Assembly: GCF_047462415.1 (NCBI RefSeq)
Contig: NZ_JANSJE010000009.1
Span: 62,001 to 126,000 of the forward strand
Reading direction: 5' to 3'
Length of the DNA stretch: 64,000 nt
DNA from: Thermostichus sp047462415
GTDB taxonomy: Bacteria; Cyanobacteriota; Cyanobacteriia; Thermostichales; Thermostichaceae
Shown: positions 32,913-40,596 of the stretch, piece by piece
How positions within the stretch are numbered: the stretch's first letter is position 1
How the letters are laid out: every line of letters starts with the position of its first letter
Notes under the pieces: model-generated
The model's database searches: none
What the model saw: the letters and a program-made list of their open reading frames with translations, nothing else
What the model was told of the DNA's origin: nothing
Program-made: the position numbers and the translations under genes

Positions 32913-33431
32913 ATGCCCACTCCTGTCGACCCTGCCCTGCCTGACGTTCCGGAAAGCGAGGTTCGCAAGCCTGAAGACTCCTCCGTCCCGTCGACGCGAA
33001 CAATTCTGGCGGCCCGTGAGCCTTTTTTGGGGGTGGTGCGGGATCTGGTGCGGGCCTACCAAGCCTTTGAAAATTATGCCGGGGTTCACATTCGGCAAAT
33101 GGGGCTGACCGCCCCCCAATTTGATGTGTTGGTGACCCTCGGCAACACTCCCGGCATGACCATGAATGTCTTGGCCCAAAAAACCCTGGTTACCAAAGGG
33201 ACACTGACCGGCATTGTGGATCGTCTGGAACAGAAGGGGCTGGTGCGCCGGCAAGTGCCGCCAGAGAACCGCCGCTGCTTCAGGGTCGTGCTGACAGAGG
33301 CGGGGGAGAAACTGTTTGAGGAAATTTTTCCGGCCCACATCGCCTACTTGAAAGAGCGCTTCCAAAAGTTGGATCCCTCCGAGCTGGCGGAGATCCAGGC
33401 CTGTCTCAAAAAGCTGCACGCTATTTTCTAG
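32913..33431 (+). CDS. MarR-family transcriptional regulator
   Basis: The 172-residue product has a ~40-residue polar N-terminal extension, then a winged-helix MarR domain: LTAPQFDVLVTLGNTPGMTMNVLAQ, recognition helix VTKGTLTGIVDRLEQKGLVRR and wing VPPENRRCFRVVLTEAGEKL. Ligand unknown. A GTG nine codons upstream (32886) is an alternative start. It is divergent from the mrp operon and could regulate it, but no operator palindrome was identified. Confidence 0.9.
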   Translation: MPTPVDPALPDVPESEVRKPEDSSVPSTRTILAAREPFLGVVRDLVRAYQAFENYAGVHIRQMGLTAPQFDVLVTLGNTPGMTMNVLAQKTLVTKGTLTGIVDRLEQKGLVRRQVPPENRRCFRVVLTEAGEKLFEEIFPAHIAYLKERFQKLDPSELAEIQACLKKLHAIF

Positions 33432-33493
33432 GATGCACCCTTAGATTTTCTCTTAATTGAGCCGGTTGACCAGAGACTCCCCGAGCCGGGTCT

Positions 33494-34277
33494 CTAGCCT
33501 TGTTCAAATGGCTGTCCCAGGGCTGCCGGCGGAGTGGCTCGCGCCGCCTGCTGAATCCAGCGCCGCAGCCGAGGTGGGATCCCGCGCAGACCGTACTCCC
33601 ACCATTCCCCGGAGGTGAACACCAACACCAAAATCATCAACACAAAGGGAGCCACCGTAAAAACTTGGGCGGGCACGGCGCGGATGGTGGTCTGGGCAAC
33701 CCCGGCAAAGGACTGCAAAATGCCGAACAGGTAGGCCCCCAAGGCCACCCGTAAGGGGTTCCAGCCGCCGAAGATGACGATGGCCAAAGCAATCCAGCCG
33801 TAACCTGCTGTGTGTCGGTGGCTCCAGCCGGCCTTGAAATCCAGCGAAAAAGCGGCTCCTGCCAAGCCCAGCAGGGATCCTCCCACGAGGGTGTAGACAT
33901 AGCGCCAGAAAATGACATCGGTGCCACGGGCAAAGGCTGCTGCCGGCTGTTCTCCCATGGCCCGCAGCATCAGGCCAGGCCGGGTGCGATAAAAAAAGAA
34001 CCAAGTTCCCCCAATCAGCGCATAGCTGGCATACAGCAGCAGATCCCTTCGGAACAGAAGTGGCCCCAGCAGCGGCAGCCCAAAAGCCCAACACCAGGCT
34101 TCCCGTCAGCTTGGCCACGGCGAACCCAACCATGGCAGCCAGCATGATCGTCCCCTCTGCGGAGAGATTGATCACCCCTGCTCGCTCGGTGATGGTTTCT
34201 CCTACACTGGCGAAAACCAACGGTGTGGCGGTGGCAATGGCAGTAGAGAGAATGGCGACCAGTTGAGCAGCGTTCAT
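33494..34277 (-). pseudogene. BMP-type (nucleoside/sugar) ABC transporter permease with internal deletion
   Basis: The first ~65 residues (start 34277) match the N-terminus of YufQ-type permeases: VGETITERAGVINLSAEGTIMLAAMVGF. Near 34085 the frame becomes nonsense. In another frame, from about the same point, the family's downstream sequence resumes: GLPLLGPLLFRRDLLLYAS, FFFYRTRPGLMLRAMGE, then GGSLLGLAGAAFSLDF to the end at 33494. Compared with a normal ~310-residue permease, about 90-100 central residues are missing at the junction and the frame is shifted. No BMP binding protein or ATPase is adjacent. Confidence 0.82.
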
Positions 34278-34281
34278 TGCC

Positions 34282-34557
34282 TCACCCCAACACCCAAAGC
34301 ATCCAGACCACCCCTAAGGTGACAGCGCCAAACAGGGCATAGCTGATCTGGCGCAGCGGCTTCAGTTGCATGGCATGCAAAGCTTTGAGCCAGTCCAGCC
34401 CCAAAGATTCCACAAAGCGATCCAACACCACTTGCATGGGGTAGGCGTAAACCGATCCCTGCTCCTTGAAGTTCACCAACACGATCAGCAGCGTGGCGTA
34501 GCCCCAGAGACCGCCCCAGAGCACAGCGCTCAACCCGATTAAAATTGGCTCGAGCAT
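34282..34557 (-). CDS. Small membrane protein, function unknown
   Basis: The 91-residue product has two hydrophobic segments (about 3-27 and 70-91) separated by a soluble loop with FKEQGSVYAYPMQVVLDRF. The frame is open to 34716, but sequence upstream of the Met at 34557 is Arg-rich and not membrane-like. It ends 5 bp before the permease pseudogene on the same strand. I do not recognise the family. Confidence 0.5.
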   Translation of the reverse strand: MLEPILIGLSAVLWGGLWGYATLLIVLVNFKEQGSVYAYPMQVVLDRFVESLGLDWLKALHAMQLKPLRQISYALFGAVTLGVVWMLWVLG

Positions 34558-34950
34558 CGACCGAAAAACATGGATTGAGCCCGCTTGGGATGCCTGCCCA
34601 TTGCCGACCGCCTGCTCTTCCACCTCGATGGCTCGGCTTTCACGCACCCATCGAGTCCTAAGGTGGTGCAGAAAATCTCCCCGGCTGTTCGCGATGCGGG
34701 CGCGTTGCCGCACCACCTTAGCTTTTTCTTGGTCTTTCAGAGCCTTTTTGTTTGCAGCTCAAGGACTTGTAAACTACCCAACTCCGACCGCTAGGCGGTA
34801 GGGAGCGGGGCTCCTGCGGCTTTTAGCTAAAGGTGGCGGGTATCTGGAGCTCCTCCCCCCGCTGCTCAGGAGAAACAAGCTGGTCAACCCAACATCTACC
34901 AGCGGCAGCGCCTCAACCGTGGGGTCAGCCACCCGTAGGGAGATAAACCG
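34558..34950. other. Gene-poor region with long inverted repeat and IS-end-like sequence
   Basis: No convincing gene lies here. A perfect 12-bp inverted repeat is at 34658-34669/34710-34721. At about 34768-34800, GTAAACTACCC is followed by the small hairpin CCGCTAGGCGG; this is the reverse-complement arrangement of the hairpin-GTAGTTT pieces near 11.7 kb and 44.3 kb, suggesting transposon debris. Confidence 0.45.
34658..34721. repeat. Perfect 12-bp inverted repeat, 40-bp spacer
   Basis: CTAAGGTGGTGC (34658-34669) and GCACCACCTTAG (34710-34721) are exact reverse complements; CTTTTTCTT follows the right arm. It could be a long-loop terminator, an RNA stem or a remnant of mobile-element ends. 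Confidence 0.7.
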
Positions 34951-35418
34951 CTAGAACACTTGGCCACGGTAAACCCGCTGCAGAGCCGGGGTGACCGAAT
35001 AGCGATCGATATCGGCCAGGCTCAACTTCAAGCGCAATGTATTGAGCAGTCTCCAGTAGGGAGGCACAAAAGCTTTTTCAGTGAGAAGTTGGCCGGCAGG
35101 AGAGGGATCCCCGCAGCGGGCAACCGTCTCCACAGGGCAGCCGCGGTAGCGGACCGGACGAGCTTCAAGACGAGCCGAGCGCAGATCCCGTCCAGGCTCC
35201 ACCGTCAAGCCGCGAAACTGGATTGCCCCTGGACGAGAAGCTTGCCGGTAGCACAGGTAACGGGCCCAAAGCTGGGCCAGCCCCTCCGGCAAAGTCTCAG
35301 GACGAACGTGGAAGCGCTCCGGCAGCAGGCGGTCGTTGAAAAAGCCGATGAGACCAGACCAAGCTTGCCAGAGGAAAGCTCCCACAAGGCGGGCAACAGG
35401 AAAGGAGGAAATCTTCAT
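34951..35418 (-). CDS. Conserved-looking hypothetical protein
   Basis: The 155-residue product has a short hydrophobic N-terminal part (VARLVGAFLWQAWSGLIGFF), then a mostly soluble basic domain (VRPETLPEGLAQLWARYLCYR, YRGCPVETVARCG, FVPPYWRLLNTLRLKLSLADID). The start at 35418 is preceded by AAGATTTCCTCC when read on the + strand, that is GGAGGAAAT on the coding strand, a strong ribosome-binding site. Function unknown; possibly thylakoid- or membrane-associated. Confidence 0.55.
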   Translation of the reverse strand: MKISSFPVARLVGAFLWQAWSGLIGFFNDRLLPERFHVRPETLPEGLAQLWARYLCYRQASRPGAIQFRGLTVEPGRDLRSARLEARPVRYRGCPVETVARCGDPSPAGQLLTEKAFVPPYWRLLNTLRLKLSLADIDRYSVTPALQRVYRGQVF

Positions 35419-35727
35419 GGTCGAAGCCGAAAAAAGACTTAAAGAACCCAAAAGACCGGTGATGGAGAAAGGAATTGCCAGCGATTATACCAGCCCGGAT
35501 GAAGGAGGATGCTCACCGTGAACACTTGCCCACTCAATAATTATTTGTTCTGCTCACTCGAAAGCTGAGGCCGGCTTGCGGTCGAGCGTGTTGAGTCGCC
35601 AAAATCCATCGACTACAATAGGCCCAAAGCTCGGGTGTCGCTTTCTTCTTCCCATCTAGGGATTCCGAGAGCGCACCGACCGGCAAACTTGCTTCAATGG
35701 CCACTGCACTAAGGGGATCGACGGATT
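35419..35727. other. Divergent intergenic region upstream of the Tic20 gene
   Basis: This 309-bp stretch contains the promoter noted at 35591-35619 and an AT-rich patch near 35535-35550. No ORF or RNA gene was recognised. Confidence 0.5.
35591..35619 (+). promoter_or_regulatory. Sigma-70-type promoter for the Tic20 gene
   Basis: TTGAGT (35591-35596) and TACAAT (35614-35619) are separated by exactly 17 bp, ~110 bp before the Tic20 start. Each hexamer differs from consensus in two positions or fewer. Confidence 0.6.
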
Positions 35728-36219
35728 ATGACCTGGCGCGGCAACATCACTCCCATCGATCGGCTCTGGGGATCCCTTCCCTACCTTTTGCCGTTGGTAT
35801 CGGCTCTGCCCTTCGGCTTTGTGCCCTCTGGTTTGTTTCAATCTCTGCCAGGTTTGATCCCCATTTTTAGTCCGCTGCTGCGTTTGCTGCCTCTGGCCAC
35901 GGGCTGGCTGGGCATGGGGCTGTTTTTTGCCCTACTCTTTTTCGTAATCCGCAACGGCCGCGTCGCCCATTTTGTTCGCTTCAACACGATGCAGGCGCTG
36001 CTGCTCAACATTGCCCTGTTTTTGGTGCAAGTGTTGATGCAGGTGTTCGCTATGCTCTTTGGCAGCCTTGGTTTGGCGGCGCTTGTCAGCATTTTGGCCA
36101 CCACTGCCCTGCTTGGGGTAATCGCTGTCACCCTTTATGCTTGGGTGCAGAACGTGCGCGGTCACTATGCCGAGGTGCCGGTGCTCTCCGATGCCGCCTA
36201 TGCTTGGATTCGCTACTAA
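35728..36219 (+). CDS. Tic20-family membrane protein
   Basis: The 163-residue product has four hydrophobic segments and the Tic20/Ycf60 signature VRFNTMQALLLNIALFL. In chloroplasts Tic20 forms part of the inner-envelope protein import channel; the cyanobacterial homologue's role is not settled. A promoter lies upstream; the gene is followed by moaC after ~80 bp. Confidence 0.85.
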   Translation: MTWRGNITPIDRLWGSLPYLLPLVSALPFGFVPSGLFQSLPGLIPIFSPLLRLLPLATGWLGMGLFFALLFFVIRNGRVAHFVRFNTMQALLLNIALFLVQVLMQVFAMLFGSLGLAALVSILATTALLGVIAVTLYAWVQNVRGHYAEVPVLSDAAYAWIRY

Positions 36220-36297
36220 CAGTTCTCAAGTTGAGGGCTTGGTTGCTGATTTGACGACTTCACTGGAGCCTGAGCCGGCTGTTGCAGCTTTCAAGGA

Positions 36298-36834
36298 TTG
36301 CAGGAGGCTGGGGTGCCGTCGGATTTGACCTCTGATGTTGGCCCAACCCTCACCCACCTGGACGCTTCCGGTCGGGTACAGAGGGTGGAAGTGGGACACA
36401 AGCCCCTGGCTGCCCATTTGGCCACTGCCCAAGGGCAGGTACGCATGTCAGAAAGGACTTTAGAGGCCATTTTGGCCGGTCAAGGGCCCAAAGGGAATGT
36501 GGTGGAAGCGGCTCGGCTGGCCGGGATCATGGCCGCCAAGTGCACTGCCGATCTGATCCCGCTGTGTCATCCTCTCCCCTTGACCAGCATCACCGTGGAT
36601 CTGGATCCGGATCCCCACCTGCCCGGCTTTCTGATCACCGCTACGGCAAAAACCACAGCTCAGACCGGAGTGGAGATGGAGGCTTTGACGGCGGTTGCAG
36701 TGGCTGCCCTCACCCTGTACGACATGGCCAAGGCCTTGGAAAAGGCGATGGTGATCGAGAATATCCGCCTGTTGTGCAAGTATGGGGGAAGTTCCGGGCC
36801 TTCTGGGTTCGATCAGAATAGCCCGTCCCAGTGA
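36298..36834 (+). CDS. moaC: Cyclic pyranopterin monophosphate synthase
   Basis: MoaC completes formation of cPMP in molybdenum cofactor synthesis. Motifs: LTHLDASGRVQRVEVG, ARLAGIMAAKCTADLIPLCHPLPLT, GVEMEALTAVAVAALTLYDMAKA and the lysine/GG end CKYGGSSG. There is no ATG in a suitable place; the frame opens with TTG at 36298, and a TTG near 36324 is another option. It is followed after one base by a large membrane protein gene. Other moa genes are not in this window. Confidence 0.93.
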   Translation: MQEAGVPSDLTSDVGPTLTHLDASGRVQRVEVGHKPLAAHLATAQGQVRMSERTLEAILAGQGPKGNVVEAARLAGIMAAKCTADLIPLCHPLPLTSITVDLDPDPHLPGFLITATAKTTAQTGVEMEALTAVAVAALTLYDMAKALEKAMVIENIRLLCKYGGSSGPSGFDQNSPSQ

Positions 36835-36835
36835 G

Positions 36836-38668
36836 ATGTTGAAGAGGTTGCACCAACCGGGAGGGCTTATTGGGATCGCGCTGCTGGCCGGGGTGCTGGC
36901 ACTGCTCTGGCCAATGCTGCAGCGGGGCTACCCCATCACCCATTCCACCCACTTCAATCTCAATTGGGCCTTCCAGTATCAGCGCCAGTTTTTCGGCGGG
37001 CAGTTTTACCCCCGCTGGCTGGAGTATTCCAACTTTGGCTATGGCAACCCCACCTTTGCCTTCTATCCGCCCCTGTGTATGGTGGCCACTTTGCCCTTTC
37101 GAGCCCTGGGGCTGGACATGCTCGGCTCTTTGGTGGCCAGCATGGGCCTAGCGATGGCGGTCTTGGGGCTGGGGCTGTACCTTCTGCTGCGGCAGGTGCT
37201 TCCTTGGGCTTTGGCGCTGGTCTTGGCCCTGCTGAGCATGGCCGGCCCCTATTGGCTGGTGGATATCTACCAACGGGGAGCCATAGGGGAAGTGTGGGCC
37301 ATTGCCGTCTCCCCCTGGATTTTCTGGGCCTCGCTGCAGACGATCTGCCGGTTGCAGGCCCTTTGGCCGGTTGCGGCTTTGGCCCTGAGCTACGGCCTGC
37401 TGGCGCTGTCCCACCTGCCCACCTTGCTGGTGTTTACCCTGATTTGGCTGCCTCTGCCTTGGGTGTTGGGGCGAAGGGATCCCTTCTGGCCCAGGGTGGG
37501 GCGCTGCTACCTGGGGTTTGGGCTGGGGCTGGGGTGGACGGCGTTTTATCTGCTGCCAGCCTTTTGGGATCAGCGGCATGTCCAGGTGGATTTTGTCAAC
37601 TTTACCGAGGAGTATACGCCCCACCATCGCCTGATGGTGAGCGGGCTCATGCAGCTGCAGCCGCGCTGGACAGAGCACTGGTTTGAGAGCAACCTGGTGG
37701 GGTACTGGGTTTGGATGGCGGCGGTTCTGGGAGGAGTTGGGATCCTGGTTTTTTGGCTGGCCCGCCGGTCGGGGAGGAGTTTCTCCTGCCAGGAAAGTGG
37801 TGCTGCCGAATCTCTTGCCAGAGCCACCCTGCTCTACAGCTTGGGAGCCAGCCTGGTGGCGCTGCTGATGATGACGGATCTGCTGGCTTGGCTCTACGAG
37901 TGGGTTTTGCCCCTGCGGCGGATTCAGTTCTCCTGGCGCTGGATGGCGGTAACGGCGGTAACCGTGCCTTGGCTAGTGGGATCTCTAGCTGGGTGGGGAT
38001 GGGGGCACAAGCGCTGGCGGCTCCCTTTGCTGGTGGGGCTCGGCCTGGCCATGGCAGTCCAAACCTGGCAGGGCTTGCAACTGGTGTCCAAAGCCGGCTT
38101 TGATCCGCCGCTTGTCCAAACTTTTCAAGAACTCGCTGCAGCCAAGCAGTTCCCCAACGAGCCCCAAGAGCGGCCGGGCATTGCTTTCTTGCACATGCAC
38201 TGGCGCTTTCCCGATGGGCTGGCGCTGGTGGATGCGCTGGAATACCGGCCCCGCCAGGCGACGCTGCCCATGCCGCCCCCACAGGTGGATCCGCTGCTGC
38301 AGTGGCAAGGCGAGGTAGAGGATCCGGCGGCGCGGCTCCAGGTGGAAGAGTGGCGCTACGGCTACCGTCGCTTTCGGGCGCTTAACCCCACCGGTCAGGA
38401 GCAAGCTGTAGTCTTGCGCACGTTTTACTACCCCGCCTGGCGGGTACAAATTGATGGACGGTTCAGAGCTGCTGAATACAACGAGCCAGGGCTGTTGCAA
38501 GTGCGGATCCCGCCGGGGGAGCACCGCGTGGAGGTGCGCTACTTGGGCACGGCGGCGGACTGGCTGGGCTGGATCCTGACCGGCGTGGCAGGAGTGCTGC
38601 TGGTGGAGTTGCGGCGGCTGCTCCGTCTGTTGGGGTTGAGGACAACAGAGGAGGCAACACCATGTTGA
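36836..38668 (+). CDS. Large membrane protein, 6-pyruvoyl-tetrahydropterin synthase-related (PF10131-like)
   Basis: The 610-residue product has about 11 hydrophobic segments, then a soluble C-terminal ~150 residues. GDQ-poor but typical features include THFNLNWAFQYQRQFFGGQFYPRWLEY, NPTFAFYPPL and YQRGAIGEVWAIAVSPWIFW, which match membrane proteins annotated as PTPS-related, a GT-C-like fold with no demonstrated PTPS activity. The start at 36836 (MLKRLHQ) directly follows the moaC stop; the frame's longer version would overlap moaC. It overlaps the next gene by 7 bp. Confidence 0.72.
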   Translation: MLKRLHQPGGLIGIALLAGVLALLWPMLQRGYPITHSTHFNLNWAFQYQRQFFGGQFYPRWLEYSNFGYGNPTFAFYPPLCMVATLPFRALGLDMLGSLVASMGLAMAVLGLGLYLLLRQVLPWALALVLALLSMAGPYWLVDIYQRGAIGEVWAIAVSPWIFWASLQTICRLQALWPVAALALSYGLLALSHLPTLLVFTLIWLPLPWVLGRRDPFWPRVGRCYLGFGLGLGWTAFYLLPAFWDQRHVQVDFVNFTEEYTPHHRLMVSGLMQLQPRWTEHWFESNLVGYWVWMAAVLGGVGILVFWLARRSGRSFSCQESGAAESLARATLLYSLGASLVALLMMTDLLAWLYEWVLPLRRIQFSWRWMAVTAVTVPWLVGSLAGWGWGHKRWRLPLLVGLGLAMAVQTWQGLQLVSKAGFDPPLVQTFQELAAAKQFPNEPQERPGIAFLHMHWRFPDGLALVDALEYRPRQATLPMPPPQVDPLLQWQGEVEDPAARLQVEEWRYGYRRFRALNPTGQEQAVVLRTFYYPAWRVQIDGRFRAAEYNEPGLLQVRIPPGEHRVEVRYLGTAADWLGWILTGVAGVLLVELRRLLRLLGLRTTEEATPC

Positions 38669-39657
38669 GTCGCGTGGCCGATTCCATCTACTGGCTCAAC
38701 CGCTACGTGGAGCGGGCCGAGAACATTGCCCGTTTTATCGATGTCAACCTAAACCTCATCCTCGACTCACCTAGTGGCACAGCTCAGCAATGGGATCCCA
38801 TCATCTCCACCACTGGGGATCAGGAGCTGTTTTACCAGCGCTACGGCCAGGCGACCCAGGAAACGGTGATCCAGTTTCTGGCTTTTGATAGGGATTATCC
38901 CAACTCGATTTTTTCCTGCTTGCGGCTGGCACGGGAAAATGCCCGCTCTGTGCGGGAGATCATTTCTTCGGAAATGTGGGAGCGGGTGAATCGCTTCTAC
39001 TTAATGGTGAAGGAAGCTGCTCAACAGTGGCCGCATCTGAGCCAGCTCCACGATTTCTTCACGGAAGTCAAGCTGGCCAGCCATCTCTTTGCTGGGGTGA
39101 TGGATGCCACCATGACCCACGGGGAGGGGTGGCACTTTGGACAAATCGGCCGCCTTTTGGAACGGGCCGACAAAACGGCTCGCATTCTGGATGTTAAGTA
39201 TTTTATTTTGCTGCCTTCTGTACAGGATGTGGGCACGCCCCTGGATGAATTGCAGTGGATTGCTCTCCTAAAGTCGGCCAGCGCTTATGAAATGTATCGA
39301 AAATACAGCCGCCAACACCGCATTAACCCTAGAGAGGTGGCCTCTTTCCTGATTTTGGATCGGCAATTTCCCCGCTCCATTCAGTTTTGTCTCATTCACG
39401 CCGATCGCTCCCTACACCAGATTACTGGAACCCCTGCTGATACTTGGCGGGATCCCAGTGAGCGGGCTTTGGGACGGCTGCGCTCTGAGCTGGATTATCT
39501 CACCATTGACGATATTATGGAGCAGGGCTTACACGAATTTCTCGACAAGTTGCAATTGCAAATGAATTACGTTGGCGATTGCATCTACGAAAGTTTCTTT
39601 GCCATTCGCCCTTTGCAGACGGCTGACCCCCCTCTGCTCCTGCAGCGCCAAGCTTAG
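38662..39657 (+). CDS. Alpha-E domain protein (DUF403)
   Basis: The 331-residue, mostly helical product begins MLSRVADSIYWLNRYVERAENIARF, the DUF403/alpha-E signature, and contains CLRLARENARSVREIIS and HFGQIGRLLERADKTARILD. Alpha-E proteins are usually encoded beside a circularly permuted ATP-grasp (DUF404/407) and often a transglutaminase, in a proposed peptide-synthesis or tagging system. Here the ATP-grasp partner is 0.9 kb away in the opposite orientation, beyond a repeat block and another gene. Confidence 0.92.
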   Translation: MLSRVADSIYWLNRYVERAENIARFIDVNLNLILDSPSGTAQQWDPIISTTGDQELFYQRYGQATQETVIQFLAFDRDYPNSIFSCLRLARENARSVREIISSEMWERVNRFYLMVKEAAQQWPHLSQLHDFFTEVKLASHLFAGVMDATMTHGEGWHFGQIGRLLERADKTARILDVKYFILLPSVQDVGTPLDELQWIALLKSASAYEMYRKYSRQHRINPREVASFLILDRQFPRSIQFCLIHADRSLHQITGTPADTWRDPSERALGRLRSELDYLTIDDIMEQGLHEFLDKLQLQMNYVGDCIYESFFAIRPLQTADPPLLLQRQA

Positions 39658-39660
39658 CCG

Positions 39661-39926
39661 AAACCCCTCACCCCCGGCCCCTCTCCCAAAGGGATAGCCC
39701 AAGCGCTCCGCGCCGCTCACGCGACCACCCCCGGCCCCTCTCCCAAAGAGATAGCCNNNNNNNNNNNNNNNNNNNNNNNNNNNNNNNNNNNNNNNNNNNN
39801 NNNNNNNNNNNNNNNNNNNNNNNNNNNNNNNNNNNNNNNNNNNNNNNNNNNNNNNNATAGCCCAAGCGCTCCGCGCCGCTCACGCGACCACCCCCGGCCC
39901 CTCTCCCAAAGGGAGAGGGGGGTTAA
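39661..39926. repeat. Tandem 57-bp compound repeat spanning an assembly gap
   Basis: Units of 57 bp combine the short AGCGCTCCGCGCCGCTCACGCG element (39702-39725 and 39865-39888) with the ACCCCCGGCCCCTCTCCC part of the GC-rich repeat. Successive ATAGCCC starts are at 39694 and 39751, and a further unit emerges from the gap. The array ends in the hairpin CCCCTCTCCC-AAA-GGGAGAGGGG. Confidence 0.9.
39757..39856. other. Assembly gap (100 N)
   Basis: Exactly 100 undetermined bases lie inside the tandem repeat. Such a round number is normally a placeholder, so the true number of repeat units is unknown. Confidence 0.98.
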
Positions 39927-40035
39927 TCTCTTTCACGGCTGTTGTATGCTTGCATCTGGTCAGCTGCCGGGGCAAAGGCGGTGCAGAGCACTGGGGAGGC
40001 CGGGAATTGCCGCACCGTTACTGGCGGTAGGATTG

Positions 40036-40587
40036 ATGGAAGTTGTTGCTGGTTGGAGAGTGGGGTTGGAGCAGCAGCCGCGAGGGATCGACCAGGCAGC
40101 CTTTGTGGCCGCCAATGCCACGCTGATTGGTGATGTGCAGCTCTCGGAAGGGGTGAGCATCTGGTACGGGGCCATTTTGCGAGGGGATCTGTCGCCGATT
40201 GTGATTGGCCGCCGCAGCAACATTCAAGACGGGGCGATCCTGCACGGGGATCCGGAGCAGCCGACCTGCATCGGCGAGGAGGTCACCGTCGGCCATCGGG
40301 CCGTCATCCACAGCGCCCACATCGAGGCGGGATCCCTGGTGGGGATTGGGGCCGTCATCCTCAACGGAGTCACCATCGGGGCGGGCAGCATGGTCGGGGC
40401 TGGAGCGGTGGTCACCCGCTCGCTGCCGCCCCGCTCTTTGGCAGTCGGGATCCCGGCCAAGGTCATCCGCACCCTGACAGACCAAGAGGTGGAGCAGTTG
40501 CGCCGCCACGCCGAGCACTATGTGGATTTGGCGCTGCAACACGCCCGTCGTTTCGCCAGATGGCCGGGCCCTGCTGCTCCGGCCTAA
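40036..40587 (+). CDS. Gamma-class carbonic anhydrase-like protein (left-handed beta-helix)
   Basis: The 183-residue product has regular hexapeptide repeats (IGDVQL, VSIWYG, IVIGRR, and so on) and three His at 70, 87 and 92. These fit the zinc ligands of gamma-carbonic anhydrases and YrdA/PaaY-like proteins. A C-terminal helix follows. Activity cannot be assumed; many relatives are inactive. It lacks the RubisCO-like repeats of CcmM. The ATG at 40036 is preferred to a longer frame starting within 20 bp of the repeat. Confidence 0.85.
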   Translation: MEVVAGWRVGLEQQPRGIDQAAFVAANATLIGDVQLSEGVSIWYGAILRGDLSPIVIGRRSNIQDGAILHGDPEQPTCIGEEVTVGHRAVIHSAHIEAGSLVGIGAVILNGVTIGAGSMVGAGAVVTRSLPPRSLAVGIPAKVIRTLTDQEVEQLRRHAEHYVDLALQHARRFARWPGPAAPA

Positions 40588-40596
40588 GCCTACCCT

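Noticed and set aside
34585..34794. 69-codon open frame in the gene-poor region
   Set aside because: It overlaps the 12-bp inverted repeat, has no recognisable domain and no good start signal.
39661..39926. Tandem 57-bp units as a CRISPR array
   Set aside because: The units are contiguous and nearly identical along their whole length, with no unique spacers.
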